Shown piece by piece: positions 1-7,550 of a stretch of DNA of 40,686 nt (the first letter of the stretch is position 1; every line of letters starts with the position of its first letter). This DNA comes from Chloroflexota bacterium (lineage in GTDB: Bacteria; Chloroflexota; Limnocylindria; Limnocylindrales; CSP1-4). The position numbers and the translations under genes were made by a program. The DNA lies in the NCBI GenBank assembly GCA_003156975.1, contig PMIE01000069.1, forward strand, positions 1 to 40,686. The letters are read 5' to 3'. The notes beneath the pieces were generated by a model. That model had not been told where the DNA came from and ran no database searches. It worked only from the letters and a program-made list of their open reading frames with translations.

Positions 1-45
1 CTGCCGCCGCTGCCGCCGCTGCCGACCCCGCCGTCCCGGCCGTGA
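1..45 (+). CDS. C-terminal end of an upstream gene (partial)
   Basis: Frame 1 reads leucine/proline-rich codons (two exact repeats of CTGCCGCCG, then proline codons) to a TGA at 43-45. The next likely start codon, GTG at 50, follows 4 bases later, which fits translational coupling. Only 14 codons are visible, so no family can be named. The low-complexity proline tail may be a genuine protein end or a chance open frame in GC-rich DNA. Confidence 0.3.
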   Translation: MPPLPPLPTPPSRP

Positions 46-49
46 CACC

Positions 50-1288
50 GTGAGCGCTCCCTTTGTGGCTCCGGTGAACGATCCGGCCACTCCGCCCATC
101 GCCGGAGCGCTGGCGCGCCCCTGGCCCTTCCGGACCAAGCTGGGACGGCTGCCGCTGCCGCCGAAGCGGGTCCGGCTCTGGGGAGTGGCGCTGGCCGTGA
201 TCGGCATCGTCCCGATCGATACCGCCGCCGTCAACGGCGGAGCGGACTGGCCCTCGTTCTGGGCGGCCGGGTCTACTGTCGGCACGCGCGACCTGGTGGA
301 CCCGGCGCGACATATCGCCTGGCAGGCGGCCCACGGCGTCGTCCAGGTGGACTGGCCGTACCCGCCGGCAGTGGCATATCTCTTCGCCCCGTTCGCGCCG
401 CTGCCTATCTGGCTCGGGTTCGTCATCCACGCCGCGATCATGCTGGGCCTGGTTGCCGTGGCCGGGTTCCTAGCGGCTCGCGCCTTCGATCTCTCGCCGG
501 AGGTGGCGATCTTGCTGGCCTTCGCGTGGACGCCTTCGACGGCAGGCGCGGTAATGGGCCAGAACGCGCCGCTTGCCGTGGTTCTGGCGTTCTGGGCGAT
601 CGACGCCCTGCGGCGCGACAAGCCGCTGGAGATTGGCGTGGCGTGCGGCCTCTTGATGTACAAACCGACGCTGGCATTGCCGCTGATTGGGCTGCTGCTG
701 CTCCGCGGCCGCTGGCGGGCGCTCGTGGTTGCGGCCGCCGTCGTCGCGGCCGGCTATCTCATCAGCGTGCCGGCCGCGGCAGGGGACTGGGGCTGGCCCG
801 CGGCCTGGTGGAATGGCCTTCAGCCGTGGCTCGCCAACGACCTAATCGGCAACGCCAACAAGGCGGTCAGCATCCCCGGTCTGCTGGGACGCGTGTCGGG
901 GCTGCCCTCGTGGCTGCCGAACCTATGCGCCGTGGCCGTGGTGCTGCTGGCTCTTCGCGGCCTGCGGCGCGCGCCGATCGTGGAAGCCGGCGCCGCCGCC
1001 TGTCTGCTAGCCGTGGCGATCGGCCCGCGCGTCTGGGGCTACGAGGCGGGCATGGTCCTGCCGATCCTCTGCTGGGCCGCGGCCGGCGGCCTCCCCGAGC
1101 CGTGGCGCACGCGCCTCATCTTCCTCGCCGTCCCGCTGGGCCTGTTCTGGCTCGTGTCCGTCTACACCGTGGTGAGTGGCGTGGCGGTCGTCGTGATAGC
1201 GGCCACGATCTTGTGGCTGTGGAGGTGGCGGCCGCTGGGGGCGTTTAGGGGCCCTGCATCCCTTAGGGTGAGTGACGTCGGGGAGTAG
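50..1288 (+). CDS. GT87-like polyprenol-phosphate-dependent membrane glycosyltransferase (DUF2029)
   Basis: A 412-aa polytopic membrane protein with roughly nine to ten hydrophobic segments starting near residue 44. It carries features I associate with the GT87/DUF2029 (GT-C fold) family: a WPYPP motif in the first periplasmic loop (about residues 102-106), a GQN motif near residue 173 and a KP pair near residue 206. Members use polyprenyl-phosphate sugars to mannosylate lipids or glycans on the outer face of the membrane; the substrate here cannot be read from sequence. The GTG start at 50 has no clear Shine-Dalgarno and the frame stays open to the left edge of the window, so the true start could lie upstream. 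The C-terminal 15 residues are hydrophilic. Confidence 0.7.
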   Translation: MSAPFVAPVNDPATPPIAGALARPWPFRTKLGRLPLPPKRVRLWGVALAVIGIVPIDTAAVNGGADWPSFWAAGSTVGTRDLVDPARHIAWQAAHGVVQVDWPYPPAVAYLFAPFAPLPIWLGFVIHAAIMLGLVAVAGFLAARAFDLSPEVAILLAFAWTPSTAGAVMGQNAPLAVVLAFWAIDALRRDKPLEIGVACGLLMYKPTLALPLIGLLLLRGRWRALVVAAAVVAAGYLISVPAAAGDWGWPAAWWNGLQPWLANDLIGNANKAVSIPGLLGRVSGLPSWLPNLCAVAVVLLALRGLRRAPIVEAGAAACLLAVAIGPRVWGYEAGMVLPILCWAAAGGLPEPWRTRLIFLAVPLGLFWLVSVYTVVSGVAVVVIAATILWLWRWRPLGAFRGPASLRVSDVGE

Positions 1289-1316
1289 CAGGCGCGTCGT
1301 CTTGTCGGTGTCCGGT

Positions 1317-1359
1317 GCTTTCTGCCTGACGACAGCCATGCGAACGAATAGCGGGATCC
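1317..1359 (-). repeat. Intergenic repeat, copy 1 (inverted relative to copies 2 and 3)
   Basis: Read on the plus strand, this copy begins GCTTTCTGCCTGACGAC, has GCGAAC in the middle and ends AGCGGGATCC. The reverse complement of 1514-1555 begins GCTTTCTGCCTAATGAC, also has GCGAAC and ends AGCGGATCC. About three quarters of positions match over some 42 bases, with the first 11 identical. The two copies therefore form a long imperfect inverted repeat about 155 bp apart. Confidence 0.55.
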
Positions 1360-1435
1360 GACCGCGACCGCGTTCCATCGCGGCCCGAAAACGGCGAGTC
1401 GACTCTCAGGAATATGCCGGAGGGCGCCCTGGCCC

Positions 1436-1450
1436 GTCATTCGGCAGAAA
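1436..1450 (+). repeat. Intergenic repeat core, copy 2
   Basis: GTCATTCGGCAGAAA. It matches copy 3 (GTCATTAGGCAGAAA) at 14 of 15 positions and the reverse complement of copy 1 at 12 of 15. Its flanks do not match the other copies beyond the core. Confidence 0.5.
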
Positions 1451-1513
1451 CGACGGCCCGATACGGCCGATTCCGTTGGATTGCGCCACCCGGCCTGGCT
1501 CGGCGATCCGAGA

Positions 1514-1555
1514 GGATCCGCTTCCTGTTCGCGCCACGGTCATTAGGCAGAAAGC
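1514..1555 (+). repeat. Intergenic repeat, copy 3
   Basis: This runs from GGATCCGCTTCCTGTTCGC to GTCATTAGGCAGAAAGC and is the plus-orientation partner of the minus-orientation copy at 1317-1359. Conservation of both ends (GGATCC and GCAGAAAGC) suggests a defined unit of about 42 bp rather than a chance match. Confidence 0.55.
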
Positions 1556-1793
1556 GGCCGCGTGGCGTGTCGAGCACCCCACGGGTGTTGCGGCACGGTC
1601 GATTCGGCGTGAGCCGCTATGCCAGGAAGGTGATCTCGAGTGCCCCATGGCGCCGACTCATGCGCTATTGGTTGGGGCGAGAGGAGTGGAGACTACGCTT
1701 TCCAACTGACATTCGTGATCGGGCCGGCGGCCGGTGCGGCAAGTGAAGTGGCATAGCCGCGCGGGAGAGCGAGAGACCGCGGCCGAGAGTAGC

Positions 1794-2939
1794 TCAGGGT
1801 AGATACAGCGAGGCCCAAGGCAGCGCCGGCGCGTAGTCGTCCTCGCTCCATCCTCCTGCGACCAGAATGCGCCCATCGGTGAGAGGGGTAACGCTCGAGC
1901 CATACGACGTCGCCCCTCCATTCGCTATGTGGAACGTGCCTGTGGTCGGGTCGTAGACCTCAGCGTCCCATCCGAAAACGAGTACCGACCCGCTCGCGAG
2001 CCGCGCCGACTGTCCCCCGCAGACCGTCGTCTGCATCGGCCCTGTGCGGCGAAATGAGCCAGAAGCTGGGTCATACAGCTCTGCCGACGATGTGGTTAGG
2101 GGGCCGTCGAAGCCATTGCCGCAACCTCCAGCAATCAAGACCCGACCATCAGGAAGGAGCGCAGCGGCTCCATCCTGGGGAGTAGGCAGGGGACCTGTTG
2201 CTGAGAATTGGCCTGTGCCGGGTTCGTATATGTTGGCGAAAGACACGCGCTCGGTGGTTTCCCAGTCGACTCCCCCAGCCACGAGAACCCGACCGTCCTT
2301 GAGCCGGATTGCGCTCGAAGGTGACCAAACAGTGGAGAGGCTTCCGGTTGACCTGAACTGCCCAGTTGCCGGGTCATAGACCTCCGACGAGTTGTCGTTG
2401 TCGTACTCGTCGCATCCGCCTCCGACGACGAGAACCCGACCGTCCTGCAGCGCCACAGATAGCGCCCCGCATCGCGAATGCGACATCGAACCTGTCGGAC
2501 TGAACTTGCCCGTTGTTGGATCGTACAGCTCTGCTGAGGCGGTTCCTCCACCCGCGACCAGGACCTGACCATTCGGAAGCAGTGCCGAGGTCGCCGCCTG
2601 TCGTGCAGTCGTCATGGGAGCGGTCGCGGTGAACCTGTCGGTCTTAGGGTCGAACAGTTCGGCCGAGTCGAGGGTCGGGCCACCGCCCAGTCCGTACCCC
2701 GTGCCGTTACCCACCCCTCCGGCAACCAGGACTCGACCGTCCACGAGGAGAGTGGCCGTCGGGTTCCATCGCGCCGTCGTCATATCCCCGATCTGGACGA
2801 ACGTATTGTGTTCAGGGGCCGAAGAGAACCAACCACTGACGTAGACGGCGCCGAGCAGCGACGACGCGACGAGCACGACGCCAGCCATGACTCCTGCGGC
2901 CACCGACGCTTTGTGTAGCGTCCTGCCCACTTCTGGCAC
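1794..2939 (-). CDS. Membrane-anchored seven-bladed kelch beta-propeller protein
   Basis: A 381-aa protein. I chose the GTG at 2937-2939 because GAGGAGGGG lies 6 bases upstream of it; longer frames run into the flavoprotein gene. Residues about 11-35 form one transmembrane helix, after which the chain should be extracytoplasmic. Then come seven kelch-type repeats of about 42-55 residues, each with a core like DGRVLVAGG followed by SAELYDPxTGxF. Seven repeats match a galactose-oxidase-like propeller. The copper-oxidase ligands are not evident, so I infer a binding or adhesive role. The last repeat ends 1-2 residues before the stop, so the propeller may close with an N-terminal strand. It lies 176 bp downstream of the nfnB stop on the same strand and probably has its own promoter. 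Confidence 0.75.
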   Translation of the reverse strand: MPEVGRTLHKASVAAGVMAGVVLVASSLLGAVYVSGWFSSAPEHNTFVQIGDMTTARWNPTATLLVDGRVLVAGGVGNGTGYGLGGGPTLDSAELFDPKTDRFTATAPMTTARQAATSALLPNGQVLVAGGGTASAELYDPTTGKFSPTGSMSHSRCGALSVALQDGRVLVVGGGCDEYDNDNSSEVYDPATGQFRSTGSLSTVWSPSSAIRLKDGRVLVAGGVDWETTERVSFANIYEPGTGQFSATGPLPTPQDGAAALLPDGRVLIAGGCGNGFDGPLTTSSAELYDPASGSFRRTGPMQTTVCGGQSARLASGSVLVFGWDAEVYDPTTGTFHIANGGATSYGSSVTPLTDGRILVAGGWSEDDYAPALPWASLYLP

Positions 2940-3115
2940 CCTGTGCCCCTCCTCGTTTCGAGCCGTGACCTTCGCGCAAGAGCGTCGCGACCATGGCCAG
3001 AGTAGCAAGTACTCAGAGATGCCGACTGACGTCCTAGGCCGACCGTCAACAAAGGGACTGAACCCTGAGGTCTCGCTGACGCATCGACCGAGGGGCGCGG
3101 AGTATGCCTGCGGGC

Positions 3116-4621
3116 CTAGCTCCCCGCCGCAGCCTCCGCCGCCTCCGGCACCTTCAACTCCCCGCGCAGATAAGCATCGATATTGCCCGCCGCCTTCTTG
3201 CCGTCGCCCATCGCGAGGATGACGGTGGCTGCGCCGCGGACGATGTCGCCGCCGGCGAAGACGCCGTCCATCGAGGTCTGCAGGTTGTCGTCGATCTCGA
3301 TGTAGCCCCACTTGTTGACCTTGAGGTCCGGCGAAGTGGAGGTGAGCAGTGGATTGGACTTGGTCCCGATGGCCACGACGACCATCTCGCACGGGAAGAC
3401 GAACTCGGAGCCGGGGATCTCCACGGGGCGCCGCCGGCCGGAGGCGTCGGGCTCGCCGAGCTCCATGCGGACGCACTTGAGGCCCGTGACCCAGCCCTTC
3501 TCGTCGCCGAGCACTTCCACGGGCGCGGTGAGGAACTCGAAGCGGACGCCTTCCTGCTCGGCGTGGTGGACTTCTTCGGCCCGAGCCGGAAGCTCAGTGC
3601 GGGAGCGCCGGTAGACGCACACGGACTCGGCCGCGCCCAGGCGCCGGGCGGTCCTGACGGAGTCCATGGCCACGTTGCCGCCGCCCACGACCGCGACGCG
3701 CTGGCCGCGCAGAACCGGCGTGTCAGAGTCCGGGTTGTAGGCGCCCATCAGGTTGACGCGGGTCAGGTACTCGTTGGCCGAGTACACGCCCTTGAGGTTC
3801 TCACCGGGCACGTTCATGAAGACCGGGAGACCGGCGCCGACCGCAACGAACACGGCATCGAAGCGGGACCGAAGCTCCGGCAGGGTATAGGTCTTGCCGA
3901 TGATGGAGTTCGGCTCGATCTCGACGCCGTCGGCGACCAGCCGGTCCACTTCCTTCTGGACGATGTCCTTGGGGAGGCGGAACTCCGGGATGCCGTAGAT
4001 CAGGACGCCGCCGGCGGCATGGAAGGCCTCGAAGATCGTGACCTTGTGGCCGCGCTTGGTCAGCTCACCGGCGGCCGAAAGACCGGCAGGTCCGGACCCG
4101 ACGATCGCGACCGTCTTGCCCGAGGACGCTGCCTTGGTGCTCGTGAAGGCGTCGCGGTTGTTGATCGCCCAGTCGGCGACGAACCGCTCCAGGTTGCCGA
4201 TCCCGACCGGCGTGCCGGTCTTGGCGCGCAGGCATACCTGCTCGCACTGGGTTTCCTGCGGGCAGACGCGCCCCGTCACGCATGGCAGGGCGTTGTCGCT
4301 CAGCAGCGAGTCGGCCGCGGCCTTGATGTTGCCCTCGCCGAGGAGCCGGATGAAGTTGGGGATGTTGACCGAGACCGGGCAGCCGTCGACGCAGTACGGC
4401 TTGGGGCACTGGAGGCAGCGATCCGCTTCCATGATGGCCAGCTGCTCGGTGTAGCCCAGGTTCACTTCGGCGAAGTTCCGAGCGCGGGCCATGGCGTCCT
4501 GCTCGGGCATAGCGCCGCGAGTGATCTTCATCCGCTCCTTCTTGGGGAGCGGCTCGCGAGCGGCGGCGGCGCGTCCGGAAAGCGTGTCCACGATTTCGTC
4601 CATTCCTCTCGGCTCGCTCAT
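3116..4621 (-). CDS. nfnB: NADPH-dependent ferredoxin oxidoreductase large subunit (NfnB/SudA, GltD-like)
   Basis: A 501-aa GltD-like flavoprotein. Residues 69-81 (CxxCxxxxCxxxC) and 114-130 (CxxxxxCxxxxxCxxxC) bind the N-terminal Fe-S clusters. GSGPAG at 175-180 is the FAD fold, GGGNVAMD is the NADPH fold, and GVFAGGD near 453-459 is the second FAD contact. The ATG at 4619-4621 overlaps the TGA of the preceding gene by the ATGA rule. Pairing with a DHOD-type small subunit matches NfnAB (NADH-dependent reduced ferredoxin:NADP+ oxidoreductase, flavin-based bifurcation) and the very similar SudAB (sulfide dehydrogenase). No large glutamate synthase subunit is nearby, so it is unlikely to be GltD. 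Sequence alone does not separate Nfn from Sud; I prefer Nfn because of the ferredoxin and hydrogenase genes nearby. Confidence 0.85.
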   Translation of the reverse strand: MSEPRGMDEIVDTLSGRAAAAREPLPKKERMKITRGAMPEQDAMARARNFAEVNLGYTEQLAIMEADRCLQCPKPYCVDGCPVSVNIPNFIRLLGEGNIKAAADSLLSDNALPCVTGRVCPQETQCEQVCLRAKTGTPVGIGNLERFVADWAINNRDAFTSTKAASSGKTVAIVGSGPAGLSAAGELTKRGHKVTIFEAFHAAGGVLIYGIPEFRLPKDIVQKEVDRLVADGVEIEPNSIIGKTYTLPELRSRFDAVFVAVGAGLPVFMNVPGENLKGVYSANEYLTRVNLMGAYNPDSDTPVLRGQRVAVVGGGNVAMDSVRTARRLGAAESVCVYRRSRTELPARAEEVHHAEQEGVRFEFLTAPVEVLGDEKGWVTGLKCVRMELGEPDASGRRRPVEIPGSEFVFPCEMVVVAIGTKSNPLLTSTSPDLKVNKWGYIEIDDNLQTSMDGVFAGGDIVRGAATVILAMGDGKKAAGNIDAYLRGELKVPEAAEAAAGS

Positions 4622-5454
4622 GAGTGGGCCTGGGGGTGTTCGTCGGTCCAGCGCGCGAGAGCCGCCTGCTCGAATTCGCGGTAAGTCGTCAGGCGGTCCG
4701 CCATCTGCCGGAAGTCGACCTTGTGGCCGTCGAATTCGGGGCCGTCGACGCAGGCGTATTCGGTCTTGCCGTCGATCGAGACGCGGCAGCCGCCGCACAT
4801 CCCGGTCCCGTCGATCATGATCGAGTTGAGCGAGACGGTCGTCTTGATCCCATATGGCCGAGTCAACTCGGAGCAGGCCCGCATCATCGGAACGGGCCCG
4901 ACTGCGTAGACCTCATCCACACCGCCGGCCTCGCACAGTTCCTTGAGGGCCTCGGTCACGAAACCCGGCCGGCCGTAGCTGCCGTCGTCCGTGCAGACGA
5001 TCACGTCGCCGCAGGCCCGCAGCTCTTCCTCGCAGATGACCCACTCCTTGGATCGCCCGCCGATGATGCTCGTGACCTTGACGCCGTTCGCCGCGAGCGC
5101 CTGGGCGATGGGGTAGACCACCGCCGTCCCGACGCCGCCGCCGACGCAGACCGCGTGGCCGCTCTCAAGAACTTTGGTCGGGTTGCCGAGCGGCCCGGCG
5201 ATGTCCGTGATTACGTCCCCGACGTTCATGGAGGTCAATTCATGGGTCGTCTTGCCGACGGCCTGGATGACCAGTGTGATGGTGCCCGCGCTCTTGTCCA
5301 CGTCGGCGATGGTGAGTGGAATTCGCTCGCCGCCGGGTCCGCGCCGGACGATGACGAATTGGCCGGGCATGCGGATCTCAGCGATCCGCGGAGCCTCGAC
5401 CACGAGGCGGGTGACGTTGGGTGAGAGCTGCGTCTTGCTGACGATTGGGTGCAT
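4618..5454 (-). CDS. nfnA: Ferredoxin-NADP+ reductase small subunit (NfnA/SudB)
   Basis: A 278-aa protein of the dihydroorotate-dehydrogenase electron-transfer family. It has an FAD-binding RIPLTI motif at 45-50, a nucleotide-binding GGGVGTA at about 105-111 and a C-terminal [2Fe-2S] site around C220, C223 and C235, with D215 as the possible fourth ligand, as described for NfnA. The ATG at 5452-5454 follows GGAG by a few bases. It is the first gene of the two-gene operon and overlaps nfnB by 4 bases. In NfnAB this subunit takes electrons from NADH while the large subunit handles NADPH and ferredoxin; that assignment here comes from the family. Confidence 0.85.
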   Translation of the reverse strand: MHPIVSKTQLSPNVTRLVVEAPRIAEIRMPGQFVIVRRGPGGERIPLTIADVDKSAGTITLVIQAVGKTTHELTSMNVGDVITDIAGPLGNPTKVLESGHAVCVGGGVGTAVVYPIAQALAANGVKVTSIIGGRSKEWVICEEELRACGDVIVCTDDGSYGRPGFVTEALKELCEAGGVDEVYAVGPVPMMRACSELTRPYGIKTTVSLNSIMIDGTGMCGGCRVSIDGKTEYACVDGPEFDGHKVDFRQMADRLTTYREFEQAALARWTDEHPQAHS

Positions 5455-5631
5455 CTTGCTCCGGTGGGGTGGATCGGACGGCTGCCGAAGCCTGTATCAA
5501 CTTACTTGGTAATACTGACCGGGACCGAGCCACGTGGCATGCCCGGTGCGTCCCGAGGCTCCGGGCCGAAGGTCACAACCTTACGCCCCAGGCGGGTAGG
5601 TTCGCAGGGCGTCGCCGACGCCGATCCGAGA

Positions 5632-6360
5632 TCAGGCTCCTCGGGCGAGCGCCAGAACGACGCCCGCCACGATGCCGACGCCCATGAAGACGGCCGAGAT
5701 CCCGCCTCTAGCTATCCAGATGCGCACCCGAGATGGCAGGTCGAGGCTGAAGGGGCCGAGCTCCTTCGAGGCCTCCAAGAGTGGCTCCAGATAGTCGCCG
5801 CCCGTCAGGAATTCGGCGAACGCCTGGGTCACCGCCAACTGGGCCCGCCAGTATCGGCTTTCGACCTCATCCTTCACTTCGCCTACCGCGGCGGAATATG
5901 CCACCTCGTCGAAACGGGCAAGGTGAAAGACATCGATCATCGCCAGGGCGTGCACCCGCCGGATGTCGGCCGGCAACTGCTCGGCGAGTGTTCGAGTCTC
6001 GCGCCAGGACTCGTCGTCTCTCGCGTGCGCAATGGCTTCGGTGACGCGACTCGCCAGTTCGTTCGTGTCGTCGGCTGGGTCCCAGTTGGGCCGAGGTCCC
6101 TGGGCCCAGACGAACATGGCCTGCGCGGGCCAATTCCACACGTGGGTCAGCGCCGTAAGCAAGTACGCCACGGACAACGTCGCAAAGAACCCGAACACGA
6201 TGAGATCCATGTGGATTCTGGGTCGGAGCCCGGCCAGGCCCACGCAGACCATCAAGGCGACGACGACGGTCATCGCGCTCGATTTGGCGCTCACGAAACC
6301 CATGGCCTTCTTGGTGAATTGCGTCCATTCCTGGGTTGGCGATGGTGTGTGCCGGGTCAT
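5632..6360 (-). CDS. Membrane protein of unknown function
   Basis: I do not recognise this 242-aa protein. It has two hydrophobic helices near residues 28-45 and 53-72, a long soluble middle (about 85-205) rich in acidic residues and alanine, and a final helix at about 218-240. The layout suggests a cytoplasmic or periplasmic domain held by N- and C-terminal membrane segments. The ATG at 6358-6360 is preceded by AGGGGA about 10 bases upstream. It lies 177 bp upstream of nfnA on the same strand, too far to assume an operon. No catalytic motif is visible. Confidence 0.6.
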   Translation of the reverse strand: MTRHTPSPTQEWTQFTKKAMGFVSAKSSAMTVVVALMVCVGLAGLRPRIHMDLIVFGFFATLSVAYLLTALTHVWNWPAQAMFVWAQGPRPNWDPADDTNELASRVTEAIAHARDDESWRETRTLAEQLPADIRRVHALAMIDVFHLARFDEVAYSAAVGEVKDEVESRYWRAQLAVTQAFAEFLTGGDYLEPLLEASKELGPFSLDLPSRVRIWIARGGISAVFMGVGIVAGVVLALARGA

Positions 6361-6632
6361 TGGTTCGATGGTCCCCTGGTCAGATGAGCTGAGTTGGCGC
6401 TCGTCGAGCCGTCGCGCATGTGGGCCGATTATGGCGCCGACGAAGGTCTCCCGTTACGACGCGTCCAGACAGCCGAGTTCGTGACGACCGTCGCGCGAAA
6501 GGCCGCGTTGAATGTCGGACGGCAAGGCACTTCGTGGCGGTGGCCGTCAACGCATAAACTGCGGGATGTCGCTGCAGTCTGGTGCCGATGCGCGATGAAC
6601 GGTCCCATGACGTACGGCGACGAGGAGCGAAG

Positions 6633-7481
6633 ATGGAGCGACTGACCGACTGGGCGGCCCTCTGGCGCGAGCTGGTGGAGTGCAGAGCCCGCGGGCTGGG
6701 TGGCGACGACAGCCGGAACAACCAGGATGACCCCTGGGCCGGCAAGGCCAGGGAGTTCAGCGAGCGCGTCAAGCGGCGTTGGAGCGGTCCCGACTCGAGC
6801 CGGCAGTTCGTGAGCAGCCACGTCGAGCCTGGGACGACGGTCCTCGACATCGGGGCGGGGACGGGCGCGTGGTCCATCCTGCTCGCCCGCAAGGCGGCGC
6901 GCGTCACCGCCGTCGACGCCTCGCCGGCCATGGCGAGCGTCATGCACGAGAACCTGGCTGCCGAGGGCATCACGAATGTCGACTTCGTGGCCGGGCTGTG
7001 GCCGGAGGTTTCGGTGGAGCCCCACGACTACTCGCTGTGCGCGCATGCCATGTACGGATCGCCGGACCTGCCGGCCTTCGTGGAAGCCATGATGCGAGCC
7101 ACGCGGAGGACGTGTTTCCTGATGTTCCGATCTCCGGTCCGCGGCGGGATCATGGCCGAGGCGGCGCAACACGTCTGGGGACAGCCGCAGGACAGCCCCA
7201 ACTTCATGATCGGCTACAACGTCCTGCTCCAGATGGGCCTGACTCCGAATGTGCTCATGGAAAGTGGTCCCATGGGCAGCGGCGGCCTGTGGGACGCGAA
7301 GACGAGCGCCGGCATGGACGAGGCGTTGGTGCGAACGAAGCGGCACTTCGGTCTGATGGACTCGGCCGAATACGACGCGTACTTCCTGGACCTGCTCGGT
7401 CGCCGCTTGAAGCGGCGAGACGGGCTCTACGTCTGGGAGCGTGACATGCGCTCGGCGCTCGTGTACTGGGACGTCACATAG
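6633..7481 (+). CDS. Class I SAM-dependent methyltransferase
   Basis: A 282-aa protein. The N-terminal region is helical; SAM-binding motif I (VLDIGAGTG) lies near residues 70-78, followed by an acidic motif II (VTAVDASP). I chose the ATG at 6633 because GAGGAG sits 6 bases upstream; an in-frame upstream ATG lacks such a site. The substrate cannot be read. The C-terminal half contains aromatic, glycine-rich stretches and a basic RRLKRR run. It is the only plus-strand gene before 14.8 kb and converges on xdhC. It differs from the methyltransferase at 31481, which belongs to another subfamily and operon. Confidence 0.75.
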   Translation: MERLTDWAALWRELVECRARGLGGDDSRNNQDDPWAGKAREFSERVKRRWSGPDSSRQFVSSHVEPGTTVLDIGAGTGAWSILLARKAARVTAVDASPAMASVMHENLAAEGITNVDFVAGLWPEVSVEPHDYSLCAHAMYGSPDLPAFVEAMMRATRRTCFLMFRSPVRGGIMAEAAQHVWGQPQDSPNFMIGYNVLLQMGLTPNVLMESGPMGSGGLWDAKTSAGMDEALVRTKRHFGLMDSAEYDAYFLDLLGRRLKRRDGLYVWERDMRSALVYWDVT

Positions 7482-7550
7482 CCTGACCGGCACGGCCCAG
7501 GGCCACCTGCGCCCTGACGTGTCCGGGGGCGCCCGCAGATACGGTCAGGC
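7481..7550. terminator. Inverted repeat spanning two convergent stop codons
   Basis: GCCTGACCG at 7481-7489 is perfectly complementary to CGGTCAGGC at 7542-7550. The left arm begins on the last base of the methyltransferase stop and the right arm contains the xdhC stop. The 52-bp spacer is very GC-rich and could fold further. A bidirectional terminator is the simplest reading, but there is no T-tract. Confidence 0.4.

Larger units (their letters stand above)
1289..1793. other. 505-bp non-coding stretch with a small repeat family
   Basis: This lies between the plus-strand glycosyltransferase and the minus-strand kelch gene, whose 3' ends converge. Open frames here are arginine-rich, lack ribosome sites and resemble nothing I know, so I call none of them. 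The notable content is three copies of a 15-bp core, GTCRTNMGGCAGAAA: minus strand at 1319-1333, plus strand at 1436-1450 and 1539-1553. The outer two extend into a longer imperfect inverted repeat, listed separately. I see no clear terminator hairpin with a T-tract. Confidence 0.6.

Noticed and set aside
1-27. CTGCCGCCG tandem repeat at the left edge as a regulatory repeat
   Set aside because: It is better read as Leu-Pro-Pro codons of a protein end, and it is cut by the window edge.
1414-1746. A 110-codon open frame in the gene-free gap
   Set aside because: Arginine-rich, no ribosome site, and it includes the repeat cores, so it is unlikely to be a real gene.
3104-4684. A 526-codon open frame on the plus strand opposite nfnB
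   Set aside because: It is antisense to a clear flavoprotein, rich in Ala/Asp/Val/Gly/Arg without recognisable domains, and explained by GC-rich third positions.
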